A stretch of DNA of 51,216 bases. Source: Heterotrichella gracilis (taxonomy: Eukaryota > Sar > Xanthophyceae > Tribonematales > Xanthonemataceae). The DNA lies in contig JAULBX010026197.1 of the NCBI GenBank assembly GCA_032358255.1, positions 1 through 51,216 on the forward strand, read 5' to 3'. The translations under genes and the position numbers were made by a program. This document shows positions 40,868 to 49,813 of the stretch, in pieces. The first letter of the stretch is position 1. The number at the start of each line of letters is the position of its first letter. The notes under the pieces are model-generated. The model was not told where the DNA came from and ran no database searches. It saw only the letters and a program-made list of their open reading frames with translations.

Positions 40868-43030
40868 TTATTCAATGATTAGTTTTTTAGTGCTGCTTGC
40901 ATTGTTAGCTTTTACATTTACTAAGTAAATACCACTTGCTAAGCCGCTTAATTCAATATTGATGCTGTTCTCACCAATTTGAGCATCAGTAGAAATAGAT
41001 CTTACTACTTGACCAACGGTATTCATCACATCAATTTGAACTTTTGCTTTGTTCTCTAAGTTGATGTTAAGAGTTGCGTTGTTTTTAGCCGGATTAGGGA
41101 ATACATAACTTGAGCTAGTGATGTTCATTGCGTTTTCGCCAACAGAAACATCTGTGGTGGCTGTCAATGGACCACACAACACAATATTCGCATCAGGAAT
41201 GTTTCCGAAATTCAATACTGCCCATGAGAACCAGTGTGAATTTCCGGTTAACTGAGAATATGGATTACTATTAGAAACAGTGATAGGAAGTGTCAATGCC
41301 GGACCGTTTACTGTTGAAGTACTCGCTACACGACATTTAGGTGATACAAAGTGAAACATGGCACGGTTATTTACAGCACCGTTTGGTGTACCGCTAACGC
41401 CATCTGCTTTACCTGTAACATTTAATTCAAGTGGGTGAATTTGTCCGGTGGTCACGTTTAACACACGTGCTTTTACATTTGGAAGTGAATTCCATTTTTT
41501 CTGTTGTGTTGTCACAGTTGTATCAGATTCTGCCCAGGTGTAAACAATGTATTTTCCATCCGGAGTGCGGCTCATTTGTAAACGAGCGTCAATTCTCACT
41601 TTTTGGTTAGAAGCTGCAGGATCCGTATCCCAAGGATTATCCTGATATCCATTACCGGTAGAAACACCTGCAGGACCTTCAGTTGACATAGAGTCCACAG
41701 TGATGTGTGACCAGCTGGAAGTACCATCATAAATAAAATCATATAAATACGGTCTGAAACCTGGCTCATGTGGCCATTTGTAACCTTCGGTACCAAATGG
41801 TTGATAATAACCTAATGAATCAGGGTGGTTACTTGCGTGACCATAAAGAGTTGTAAATAAGTGTAATTTATTATTGGCATCAACTGCACAGTCCATTCCT
41901 TCGATCCAGGTAAAATTCGGAACTTCAAGAGCTGTGTTGGTAGCAACTGTAATGATCGAACGTTTAACATCGTTAAAGGCTGGTGTATTAAAGTCGATTC
42001 CATTTTCAAGAGACCAGGTAGCTCCGCTGTTAGTGGTTTTGTAAACAATTGGTTGCATTCCCACGTTAGAACCGGTAGCTCCAATACGAGAACCAATAAT
42101 AACCACATAACCATGAGTACCTGCTTCGTTCCAAGCCATCATTGGACGAGAAACCCAATTCTCAGATCCATCAGTCGCATCAACAGTGGTAGGAGGATTA
42201 AAAACGGTTCCTGCCCAATCAAACACGCCATTGTTAAAGGTGCCTGTTACCAACATCACTGCTGTATCAGCAGTTAAGGCATCGTCTGTTACTCCGGCCA
42301 ATGAACGAACTTTTCCGTCATCAGTGGCAGTAAAACCATAAGCTGAAAAATCATGACGGCCTAAGTTTGATGTGTAAGGACCAGTAGAAGAAAAGTACTG
42401 AATTGCGTTTGGAGTTGCACTAACATTATCATCGTAATTTACAGATCCTAATGGCTTGCTGGCATAAAAATTACCAACCCAGCCTGAACCTAAGGTCACT
42501 GGACCACAAGTTGCAATGTGTGCGTTATTAATGTTTGTGTTTCCCGGAGGATTGTAAACTGCACCCTGAGGGTAACGTCCACGATTAGTAGCATCAGCGT
42601 ATACTAAGCTACTGTCCCAACTTGCTCCGCAAGTGGTAGAGATCATGGTCACAATTGAACCTGATGCCGAATTAGCTGAGCTACCATTGGTTGAATAAGT
42701 AGGGCTTTTTCTGTGCACAAAGGTAACCGCGTTTAATTCGTCATTCCATTGAAGAGGCTTACTGTAACCAATTACTACACCATAAATATTCATGGATGCG
42801 GTAAAGTTATTCCAGGTATTTGCCACTGCGGTTTTAGCACCGCTTTCTGTTGAAACAGAAGGAGCTGCCGGAGAGGCAAGAGGAGCGGCACTTTCAACAG
42901 ATTGAAATTTTGCCTGAGCCAACACCTTGGTATTAATTAAGGCAGACTGCTGTGTTTTAAATTTACCACTTTGAGAAAAGGCGCTTACTGCTGCTAATAA
43001 GACCGATCCAATTAGTACTTGTTTTTTCAT
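40868..43030 (-). CDS. T9SS-secreted protein, paralogue of the adjacent 43164-45347 gene
   Basis: Starting at the ATG at 43030 gives 720 residues with signal peptide KKQVLIGSVLLAAVSAFSQ; the frame extends 17 codons further upstream but without a signal-like start. A long catalytic- or propeller-like region contains an Asp-box-like TTNSGATWSLENG. The end is the type A T9SS domain (SYVFPNPAKNNATLNINLE, GLASGIYLVNVKANN, KKLIIE). It is closely similar along most of its length to the next gene, most strikingly in the C-terminal third. Function unknown; no hydrolase triad was recognised. Confidence 0.9.
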   Translation of the reverse strand: MKKQVLIGSVLLAAVSAFSQSGKFKTQQSALINTKVLAQAKFQSVESAAPLASPAAPSVSTESGAKTAVANTWNNFTASMNIYGVVIGYSKPLQWNDELNAVTFVHRKSPTYSTNGSSANSASGSIVTMISTTCGASWDSSLVYADATNRGRYPQGAVYNPPGNTNINNAHIATCGPVTLGSGWVGNFYASKPLGSVNYDDNVSATPNAIQYFSSTGPYTSNLGRHDFSAYGFTATDDGKVRSLAGVTDDALTADTAVMLVTGTFNNGVFDWAGTVFNPPTTVDATDGSENWVSRPMMAWNEAGTHGYVVIIGSRIGATGSNVGMQPIVYKTTNSGATWSLENGIDFNTPAFNDVKRSIITVATNTALEVPNFTWIEGMDCAVDANNKLHLFTTLYGHASNHPDSLGYYQPFGTEGYKWPHEPGFRPYLYDFIYDGTSSWSHITVDSMSTEGPAGVSTGNGYQDNPWDTDPAASNQKVRIDARLQMSRTPDGKYIVYTWAESDTTVTTQQKKWNSLPNVKARVLNVTTGQIHPLELNVTGKADGVSGTPNGAVNNRAMFHFVSPKCRVASTSTVNGPALTLPITVSNSNPYSQLTGNSHWFSWAVLNFGNIPDANIVLCGPLTATTDVSVGENAMNITSSSYVFPNPAKNNATLNINLENKAKVQIDVMNTVGQVVRSISTDAQIGENSINIELSGLASGIYLVNVKANNASSTKKLIIE

Positions 43031-43115
43031 GTGTTTAGTTTTCTTTTTATTAAGGCTCCTAATGTACAACTTTAATACCATCTATCAACAAATTTCGACG
43101 AATTTGGGTATAAAA

Positions 43116-43142
43116 AAAGCCGTCCCTGTAAGAGACGGCTTT
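43116..43142 (-). terminator. Terminator of the second paralogue (43164 gene)
   Basis: On the minus strand, AAAGCCGTC (43142-43134), a 9-base loop, and GACGGCTTT (43124-43116) are followed by further T (43115-43112). It is 21 bases after the stop at 43164 and precedes the 43030 gene, so each paralogue probably has its own transcript. Confidence 0.88.
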
Positions 43143-43163
43143 AAGTTGATATTCAAAGCGATA

Positions 43164-45347
43164 TTATTCGATGATCAGCTTTTTGGTACTGCTGGCATTG
43201 TCAACTTTTATGTTAACCATGTATATACCGGCGGCTAATCCGCTTAATTCAATGTTCACATTGTTTTCACCCATTTGTCCGCTCACTTGAGTAGATTTTA
43301 CAACCTGACCAACGGTATTCATAACCTCGATCTGCACTTTTGCAGTCTTCTCAAGATTGATGTTTAAAGTAGCGTTGTTTTTAGCCGGATTAGGAAACAC
43401 ATAACTTGAATTGGTACTATTCATTGTCGTTTCTCCAACAGAAACATCTGTTGTAGGTGTTGTTAAAGGGCCACACAATACAATGTTCGCATCAGGAATG
43501 TTTCCGAAATTCAATATTGCCCATGAGAACCAATGTGAATTGCTGGTTAACTGAGAATATGGATTACTGTTAGAAACAGTCATTGGAAGTGATAGTGCTG
43601 GTCCGTTTACTGTTGCAGTACTTGCTATACGGCATTTAGGTGAAGTATAGTGGTACATAGCGCGATTATTCACCGCTCCGTTAGGTGTACCCGAAATACC
43701 ATCCGCTTTACCGGTAACGTTTAATTCTGTTGGATGAACCACACCTGTGTTTACATTTAACACACGTGCTTTTACGTTTGGAAGAGAGTTCCATTTTTTC
43801 TGTTGGGTGGTTACCGTTGTATCTGATTCAGCCCAAGTATAAACAATGTATTCTCCACCTGGTGTACGACTCATTTGTAAACGAGCATCTACACGTGTTT
43901 TTGAATTTGAATTGCTTGGATCCGGATCCCAAGGATTATCCTGATAACCCCCACCGGTTGAAGTTCCGGAAGGACCTTCAGTAGACATGGAGTCAATGGT
44001 GATATGAGACCAATTAGAAACTCCATCATAAATGAAGTCGTATAAGTAAGGTCTGAAACTAGGTAAATGCTGCCATCTGTAACCTTCCGTTCCAAAAACA
44101 GCAGTAAAACCTAATGAATCAGGATGGTTACTAAAGGTTCCAACAACAGAAGAAAAAACGTGTAGTTTATTGTTTTTATCCACTGTGCAATCCATTCCTT
44201 CAATCCACCAGAAAAACGGCACCTCTAAGGTTGAATCTGTTTGAACAGTTATAATTGGTCTTCTTACATCTTTAAACGCTACATTATTAAAATCAATTCC
44301 CGGTTCAAGAGACCAAGTCGCTCCGCTGTTTGTGGTTTTCCACACAATAGGCTGGAAGCCAACATTAGCGCCTGTTGCACCTAAACGTGATCCAATAACA
44401 ATAACGTAACCATGCGTACCTGATTCGTTCCAGGCCATCATTGGACGAGACAACCAGTTTGGTGATCCATCTGATGGAGCGGTGGTTACCGGAGGATGAA
44501 AATTAGTTCCTGCCCAGTCAAATACACCATTGTTAAAAGTTCCTGTTATGAGTACAATTCCGGTGTCCTGATTTAGAGCTTCATCCAAGACTCCACCTAA
44601 ATTTCTCATTTTGCCATCATCTGTAGCACTAAAACTGTACATAGCAAAATCTTGTCTTCCCAAATTAGCAGTATATGGTCCGGTTGTTGGAAATACTTGT
44701 TGCGCATTAGTCACAGAACTAGCTACGTTATCGTAATTAGCAGCACCTAATTGTTTACTTGCATAAAAGTTTCCGATCCAGGTGGTTGAACTGGGACCGG
44801 TGGTAGGACCGGCGGCAACAACATAAGCATTGTTTATCACGGTATTGGTAGGTGGGTTATAAATAGCTCCACCCGGATATCTTCCCCAATAAGCATCATT
44901 TGAATAAATACCTGTACTATCCCAATCTGCTCCGCAATTTTGAGAAATCATGGCTACAATTCCACCACTAGCTGCTGTTGGGATGTTTGGAGGTGAAAAA
45001 CTATAGGTAGGCGACTTTCTGTGAATGAAAGAAACCGTGTTTAGTTCATCATTCCACTGCAATGGTTTGGCATAACTAATAATTGTGCCATAAATATTGT
45101 GTGATGCTGTAAAATTATTCCAGGTGTTATTCACTGCTGTTTTAGAAGCAGATTGACCCGATTCATTTGTTACAGGCGCCAAAGTATTCGGATTTGAACC
45201 TACACTTTCAACGGCAGGAAATTTAGAATTTGCCAAGGTTCTGGTATCAAAGATTCCAGTAGGTTTTGGCTTCACTTTGTCGGTTTGTGAAAAAGCACTT
45301 ATTGCTGCCAATAAGACTGATCCGATGAGTACATGTTTTTTCATCAT
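43164..45347 (-). CDS. T9SS-secreted protein, tandem paralogue of the 40868-43030 gene
   Basis: The 727-residue protein (two adjacent ATGs at 45347 and 45344) has signal peptide MKKHVLIGSVLLAAISAFSQ. It shares with its neighbour NTWNNFTAS, NIYG, KPLQWNDELN, HRKSPTYS, GTFNNGVFDWAGT, SRPMMAWNE, TTNSGATWSLE, WIEGMDC and the C-terminal SYVFPNPAKNNATLNINLE / KKLIIE sorting domain. The N-terminal 60 residues and some loops differ. It is predicted to be exported by T9SS. It looks like an extended beta-structured domain with one clear Asp-box. Neither substrate nor enzyme activity can be read. Confidence 0.9.
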   Translation of the reverse strand: MMKKHVLIGSVLLAAISAFSQTDKVKPKPTGIFDTRTLANSKFPAVESVGSNPNTLAPVTNESGQSASKTAVNNTWNNFTASHNIYGTIISYAKPLQWNDELNTVSFIHRKSPTYSFSPPNIPTAASGGIVAMISQNCGADWDSTGIYSNDAYWGRYPGGAIYNPPTNTVINNAYVVAAGPTTGPSSTTWIGNFYASKQLGAANYDNVASSVTNAQQVFPTTGPYTANLGRQDFAMYSFSATDDGKMRNLGGVLDEALNQDTGIVLITGTFNNGVFDWAGTNFHPPVTTAPSDGSPNWLSRPMMAWNESGTHGYVIVIGSRLGATGANVGFQPIVWKTTNSGATWSLEPGIDFNNVAFKDVRRPIITVQTDSTLEVPFFWWIEGMDCTVDKNNKLHVFSSVVGTFSNHPDSLGFTAVFGTEGYRWQHLPSFRPYLYDFIYDGVSNWSHITIDSMSTEGPSGTSTGGGYQDNPWDPDPSNSNSKTRVDARLQMSRTPGGEYIVYTWAESDTTVTTQQKKWNSLPNVKARVLNVNTGVVHPTELNVTGKADGISGTPNGAVNNRAMYHYTSPKCRIASTATVNGPALSLPMTVSNSNPYSQLTSNSHWFSWAILNFGNIPDANIVLCGPLTTPTTDVSVGETTMNSTNSSYVFPNPAKNNATLNINLEKTAKVQIEVMNTVGQVVKSTQVSGQMGENNVNIELSGLAAGIYMVNIKVDNASSTKKLIIE

Positions 45348-45720
45348 ATTTTATTTTTGTTAGTTTTTAAATAAGTACGTTTCCTTTTAAATGCTAAAAT
45401 AACCAATTAGCACAATAAATTAAAATTTAATTGTTTGATAACTGTAATTTAACAATTGTAATAAGGTTTTGTTTTGGAGATTAAAAACATTGCGAGAAAG
45501 AAATGTTCCGCTCATCTAAGATACAAAAAAAATAAAGACGATTTTAAACTATTCTTCGAACGACCGCCTTTTATAGATGAAAATGCTAAATACCCAGTTA
45601 AAATGAATTGAATTTTATTTTGGAAGGGCGTGATTTGTTGTGAACGTCAGGGTGAAGGTAATTAATAGGCAAAAAAAAGCCGCTTCTTTCGAAGCGGCTC
45701 CCAATTAAATTAAAATTCAA
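45348..45720. other. Intergenic gap between HU and the upstream end of a T9SS gene
   Basis: This 373-base AT-rich region holds the promoter of the 43164-45347 gene and, at its right end, the HU terminator (45678-45699). No open frame with coding character or exact TAnnTTTG box was recognised in the rest. Confidence 0.45.
45678..45699 (-). terminator. Terminator of the HU gene
   Basis: On the minus strand, AGCCGCTTC (45699-45691), the stable tetraloop GAAA, and GAAGCGGCT (45686-45678) are followed by seven T (45677-45671). It lies 22 bases after the HU stop. The stem is the same as in the terminators at 40821 and 47234. Confidence 0.95.
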
Positions 45721-46002
45721 TTATTTAGATTTGTTAACTGTGCTAGCTAAATCAGATCCTGCTTTGAATTTTACAACTTTTTTAGCTGCAATTTTAATTT
45801 CTTTTCCTGTTTGAGGATTACGGCCGATACGAGCAGCACGCTTAGCAACTGCGAAAGAACCAAAACCTACTAAACCAATACGGTCACCTTTTTTCAAAGC
45901 TTTGTGAATAGCTTCGATTGTTGAATCTAAAGCACGACCAGCGTCAGCTTTAGTTAATTTTGAACTTGATGCAATTGCGTCAATTAATTCTGCTTTGTTC
46001 AT
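45721..46002 (-). CDS. hup: HU-family DNA-binding protein
   Basis: The 93-residue protein is a standard [38 protein letters not shown], then the conserved [33 protein letters not shown], where the beta-arm RNPQTGKEI with its Pro inserts in the DNA minor groove. The C-terminus is [10 protein letters not shown]. It forms dimers that bend and compact DNA. It is expressed as a single gene with a strong promoter (46046-46076) and a strong terminator. Confidence 0.97.
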   Translation of the reverse strand: MNKAELIDAIASSSKLTKADAGRALDSTIEAIHKALKKGDRIGLVGFGSFAVAKRAARIGRNPQTGKEIKIAAKKVVKFKAGSDLASTVNKSK

Positions 46003-46045
46003 TTTGTTTTAATTTTAGGGGTTAAACAATTAATTTATTACGAGA

Positions 46046-46076
46046 CAAACATAATAGCTAAAACCCCGTTTGTCAA
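46046..46076 (-). promoter_or_regulatory. Bacteroidota-type promoter of the HU gene
   Basis: On the minus strand, TTG (46076-46074), 20 bases, then TATGTTTG (46053-46046). This fits TTG-N20-TAnnTTTG well. The leader to the ATG at 46002 would be about 37 bases. Confidence 0.72.
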
Positions 46077-46134
46077 GTGTTTCATCGAAAAAAGAGGTGT
46101 TTTTGTTGATAAATAGGCGTTTTGTTAATAAGTT

Positions 46135-46170
46135 GGCTCCTCAATGAGCCCTAACAAAGGCTTTTAGGGC
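46135..46170. other. Two overlapping, mutually exclusive hairpins between fmt and HU
   Basis: GGCTC (46135-46139) can pair with GAGCC (46146-46150). Alternatively GCCCTAA (46148-46154) can pair with TTAGGGC (46164-46170). The two stems share GCC at 46148-46150, so only one can form at a time. The site is about 75 bases past the fmt stop and upstream of the HU promoter. There is no clear T-run, so a plain terminator is uncertain. Confidence 0.5.
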
Positions 46171-46245
46171 ACTAAACATCCTTAAACGGGTAATATCAAG
46201 GCCTAAGAGTGGGTAAACGTTTCAATTGATTGTCCTATATATATG

Positions 46246-47205
46246 TCAAGATTCAAAGGAAGAGTTTAATTCGAATTTAAACCCCCTCAAAAATTCCTGC
46301 ACTTTCATGCGTTTTTTACCCTGAACTTGTAATTCTAAAATATGAATGCAGCCACCTTGCGTATACACCTTGATAAAATTTTTACCGTCGGTAAACAGAG
46401 AACCGTTAGTTTCTTGATGTGTTTGGGAAATATATTGCGCTTCAAATATCTTTACCAACAATCGTTCTCCCTTTGAATTGACATACTCTGTATAAGCTGT
46501 TGGGTAAGGACTCAATCCCCTTATCAAATTGTAGATCTGCTGCCCTGGAAGATTCCAGTTTATTCTGCACGTTTCTTTCACTAATTTTGGAGCATGTGTT
46601 ACTTCTGTTTCTTGTTGCGGTAAAAAAGGTAAGGGTTCGCCGGACATTACACTCGTTTGAATGGTTTTCACTGTCTTTACAATCAAACTGGCTCCAATAG
46701 TCATTAAGGTATCGTGTAATTCACCGGCATTCATGGTTTCAGGGATTGCTGTTTTTTCTTGAAACAATATCATTCCTGCATCTATTTCATGAACCAATTT
46801 AAAGGTAGTGACGCCACTTTTTTTTTCTCCGTTAATGATGGCCCAATTAATGGGCGCGGCTCCTCTGTATTTGGGTAATAAGGAGGCGTGTAAATTATAC
46901 GTACCAAATGAAGGCATATTCCATACTATTTCGGGAAGCATTCGAAAAGCCACCACAATTTGAAGATCTGCTTTTAACTCCTTTAGTTCCTGAATAAACT
47001 GTTCATCCTTTAATTTGGTAGGTTGTAAGATCTTTAATTGATGTTCGAGTGCATACTTTTTCACCGCCGATTGACTTAGTAGTTGTCCTCTGCCGGCCGG
47101 TTTATCCGGTGCGGTAACAACAGCTACTACTTCAAAGTTGTTTTTTATTAATGCTTCTAAACTTGCCACTGCAAATTCAGGTGTTCCCATAAAAACTATA
47201 CGCAT
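46246..47205 (-). CDS. fmt: Methionyl-tRNA formyltransferase
   Basis: Fmt adds a formyl group from 10-formyltetrahydrofolate to initiator Met-tRNA. The 319-residue protein starts MRIVFMGTPEFAVASLEAL and contains the family catalytic signature YNLHASLLPKYRGAAPINWAI (about 103-123) with Asn/His. HEIDAGMILFQEKTAI follows, and the C-terminal tRNA-binding domain starts near 205 (INWNLPGQQIYNLIRGLSPYPTAYT). Complete. It stands between a terminator (47234-47260) and HU. The promoter is not obvious because only 28 bases separate it from that terminator. Confidence 0.97.
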   Translation of the reverse strand: MRIVFMGTPEFAVASLEALIKNNFEVVAVVTAPDKPAGRGQLLSQSAVKKYALEHQLKILQPTKLKDEQFIQELKELKADLQIVVAFRMLPEIVWNMPSFGTYNLHASLLPKYRGAAPINWAIINGEKKSGVTTFKLVHEIDAGMILFQEKTAIPETMNAGELHDTLMTIGASLIVKTVKTIQTSVMSGEPLPFLPQQETEVTHAPKLVKETCRINWNLPGQQIYNLIRGLSPYPTAYTEYVNSKGERLLVKIFEAQYISQTHQETNGSLFTDGKNFIKVYTQGGCIHILELQVQGKKRMKVQEFLRGFKFELNSSFES

Positions 47206-47233
47206 CCGAGTGTATTAATTTATACTAACAAAA

Positions 47234-47260
47234 AAGCCGCTTCAAAAACTGAAGCGGCTT
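47234..47260 (-). terminator. Terminator of the T9SS/Ycf48-like gene
   Basis: On the minus strand, AAGCCGCTTC (47260-47251), a 7-base loop, and GAAGCGGCTT (47243-47234) are followed by further T. It is 18 bases beyond the stop at 47279 and 28 bases upstream of the fmt start, so some read-through may be needed to express fmt. Confidence 0.92.
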
Positions 47261-47278
47261 AATTTCAATTAAAACGAA

Positions 47279-49420
47279 TTATTCAATAACAATTTTTTTA
47301 GTTGCTTTCTCATTCTTGGTTTCAACAGTCAAGAAATAAACACCCTTGGCGTTGTTAGAAGTATTGATCGTCACCTTTTCTTTATTTGTTCCTGAAACTT
47401 TCTCATCATATACAACCGAACCTAAAAGATTGGTTAATTTAATGCGAACGGTTTCATTATCCGCAGGCAACATTACTGTGAAATGATCGTGTGCCGGATT
47501 TGGATACACTTTAATGCTGTTAGCTAAATTAGTGTTTTCAAATATGCTAGTGCAATTATCAGAAACAGTAATTACCTGAACAGCTGAATTGGTACCAGAA
47601 GCATTTGTTGCTCTTAAGGTTAGTGTATAAGTGTTTGGTGTAAAGAAGGTAATTCTTTTGTTAATACCTACTGTCGTAAATAAACCTACACCGCTGGTTG
47701 GAGTGATATTCCAAGTATATGTGCTAGCACCCGCTGTTGTGTTAACCGTTACAGCAGTATCTTTTACATTACACATAGCATCAGGGAAAGTAAATGCTAC
47801 AGTTGGAGTACAATTGTTGATCAAAATAGATTGTGTGTAAGTATCACTACCGGCAGCATTAGATGCTACTAATGAAAGTGTATACGTTCCGGCAGTTCCA
47901 AATTTTGCAGTGTATAATGAACCAGAACCCGGGGTAATGGTAACATTGGTTGCAGGATTAGAAGTAATGCTAATGGCCGGATTTGGAGCACCAACACTGG
48001 TATTAGTTAATGTAATAACTACACCATTACAAGCAGATGCCTGCATGTTGAAACTCGCAGATGGAGCCGCACAAGTTAATACAGTAATTGTTTGTGTGGA
48101 GATACTGGTTCCATCAGGATTTTGAGCTGCCAAAGAAATGGTATATGTTCCATTAGCGCTAAAAGTAAGTACCGGATTTGTTGCGTTCACATTAGAAAAA
48201 GCAACACCTGCAGGAAGTGCAGACCATGTGAAGGTGAAAGGAGAAGCACTACCTGTTGAAGTATTAACCGGACTTACCGTTGCGTTTCCGGCTGGTTTAC
48301 ACAAGAACGGGGCAATTGTAAATGCTGAGTTAAAAGTTGTACCATTATATTTCCAGATACCACCTAAAGAAGGGTTCACGTTATCACTAAAACTTCCTGC
48401 CCAACCTTGAAAGCTGCTTGCAAAATCAATGCAAACATAACCAATACCGGTACTGCCCCAATCGGTCCAGGTTAATCCGTTATTTGTTGAATAAGAAATT
48501 AAACCGTTTTGGTTATCCACTGAAGCAAAGAAAGATGTTCCGGGAATTCCGCAAATATCATTTCTTCCTAAGTTAGCCGGAGTTGGAGAAATTAAATTCC
48601 ATGTTGCTCCACCGTCTGTTGTATTGTAAACTTCCAATCCACCAGTTCCTTGCGCATAAATAACGCCATTGTTTGCAGTAGCAAATGCTAATTCAGTAAT
48701 AGTAGAGTTTGGAGCAGAAGCTACCGAAGAAACGTTCCAGGTTAAACCTGCATCCGTTGAACGATATACTCTTCCTTTTTGAGTACCAAACCAATAGTTG
48801 GTGGTACCTTGTTTGCAATATAGATCCACAATACCAAATTCACCTGATACCGGATTTGGGATGTTTGCACCCGGAACTTGTGTCCAGCTGGTTCCACCAT
48901 TGGAAGTTACCCAAATTTCAAATTCACCATTTACAGGGTCACCCATGGTCATTCCATTATTAGGAGTAACAAAAGAAACGATGTTGGTAAACGCTGCGTT
49001 ATTTGTGTACATGCCGGGAGCGGTCATGTTAACCCAAGTAGCGCCGCCATTGGTTGTTTTATGAATAGCGCCCATATTCTGGCCGGCGTTCATAAAAGCA
49101 GAAGCCCATGCTGTGTTCGCATCAATACCTTCTAAATTGGCTAATTGGTAAGTATTTGTATCAGAATATATATTACCTGAATTATAAGAAGTTCCACCAT
49201 TAATAGTTCTTGAGAACCAGTTATAATTTAATCCGGGAGCGGTTCCGTCATAGCCTGCAAGCCATACTACGTTTCCGTCAACAGCATCTAAAAAACGATG
49301 TCCTGCGCTGGTTACAGTGAAAGAAGCGTTTTGGGAAATAGTCCAACTCGGACTAGGAATTTGCGCCACAACAGAACTTACTGTTAAAGCTGCAAAAATT
49401 GAAAGTAATTGTTTTTTCAT
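47279..49420 (-). CDS. T9SS-secreted protein with Asp-box (BNR/Ycf48-like) propeller and PKD domains
   Basis: The 713-residue protein has a signal peptide (KKQLLSIFAALTVSSVVAQ). A propeller (about 25-360) carries at least five Asp-box motifs: TTNGGATW, TSNGGTSW, STDAGLTW, TTDGGATW and STNNGLTW. The proline/glycine-rich middle holds PKD-like domains (about 365-620; for example SPFTFTWSALPAGVAFSNV and STGASTYTWNITP-type segments). The type A sorting domain closes the protein (SIKVYPNPAHDHFTVML, NAKGVYFLTVETKN, KKIVIE). Such propellers resemble sialidase/Ycf48 folds, but no catalytic residues are evident. Role at the surface unknown. Confidence 0.9.
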   Translation of the reverse strand: MKKQLLSIFAALTVSSVVAQIPSPSWTISQNASFTVTSAGHRFLDAVDGNVVWLAGYDGTAPGLNYNWFSRTINGGTSYNSGNIYSDTNTYQLANLEGIDANTAWASAFMNAGQNMGAIHKTTNGGATWVNMTAPGMYTNNAAFTNIVSFVTPNNGMTMGDPVNGEFEIWVTSNGGTSWTQVPGANIPNPVSGEFGIVDLYCKQGTTNYWFGTQKGRVYRSTDAGLTWNVSSVASAPNSTITELAFATANNGVIYAQGTGGLEVYNTTDGGATWNLISPTPANLGRNDICGIPGTSFFASVDNQNGLISYSTNNGLTWTDWGSTGIGYVCIDFASSFQGWAGSFSDNVNPSLGGIWKYNGTTFNSAFTIAPFLCKPAGNATVSPVNTSTGSASPFTFTWSALPAGVAFSNVNATNPVLTFSANGTYTISLAAQNPDGTSISTQTITVLTCAAPSASFNMQASACNGVVITLTNTSVGAPNPAISITSNPATNVTITPGSGSLYTAKFGTAGTYTLSLVASNAAGSDTYTQSILINNCTPTVAFTFPDAMCNVKDTAVTVNTTAGASTYTWNITPTSGVGLFTTVGINKRITFFTPNTYTLTLRATNASGTNSAVQVITVSDNCTSIFENTNLANSIKVYPNPAHDHFTVMLPADNETVRIKLTNLLGSVVYDEKVSGTNKEKVTINTSNNAKGVYFLTVETKNEKATKKIVIE

Positions 49421-49813
49421 TGTCTCAGTTTTAATTTTAATTTTATAAAAATACTCAATTTTATTTAAACTTTTTCAAAATAATTCGTTTATGGTCATTT
49501 CTCTTCTCTTTTTATATTCATGACCAAGCCGCTTTAGGTAATTTTCGGGTCAATTTGCCGTTGGAGAAAATGGTAAAATACTAAGCTTGGATCCGTTTTT
49601 AAACTTATTTTATGAAGACCTTTGTGCTCTTACTTTGGTAAACAATACGTCTACTCTTTTGTTTAATTGCCGGCTTTAAATCAAAAGCGTATGAATGACC
49701 GGGCAATATCCCTGTCAAAAACGGGTGATCACGTAAATATAAGACCCTTGTTTTTTAAACTATTTTGGTTTTAATGCTAGCTAAAAATAACATACATTTG
49801 CAAAAATTTTTTA
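49421..49813. other. Long intergenic gap upstream of the FNR gene
   Basis: This 393-base region separates two divergent genes. The right end carries TACATTTG (49793-49800), a perfect -7 box for the FNR gene. Near the left end TAAAATTG (minus strand, 49463-49456) may serve the T9SS gene. Between 49500 and 49780 I find no RNA structure or gene that I can support. Confidence 0.45.
49793..49800 (+). promoter_or_regulatory. TAnnTTTG box of the FNR gene
   Basis: TACATTTG (49793-49800) fits the -7 consensus exactly and ends 13 bases before the ATG. TTTG at 49764-49767 is a possible -33 element, but the 25-base spacing is longer than usual. Confidence 0.5.

Noticed and set aside
48138-48410. Plus-strand open frame with valine/leucine-rich translation
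   Set aside because: Antisense to the PKD region of the 47279-49420 gene; Ser/Thr-rich repeats commonly give such shadow frames.
49691-49774. Possible 27-residue open frame upstream of the FNR gene
   Set aside because: No ribosome-binding context or recognisable composition; one such frame is expected by chance in a 393-base gap.
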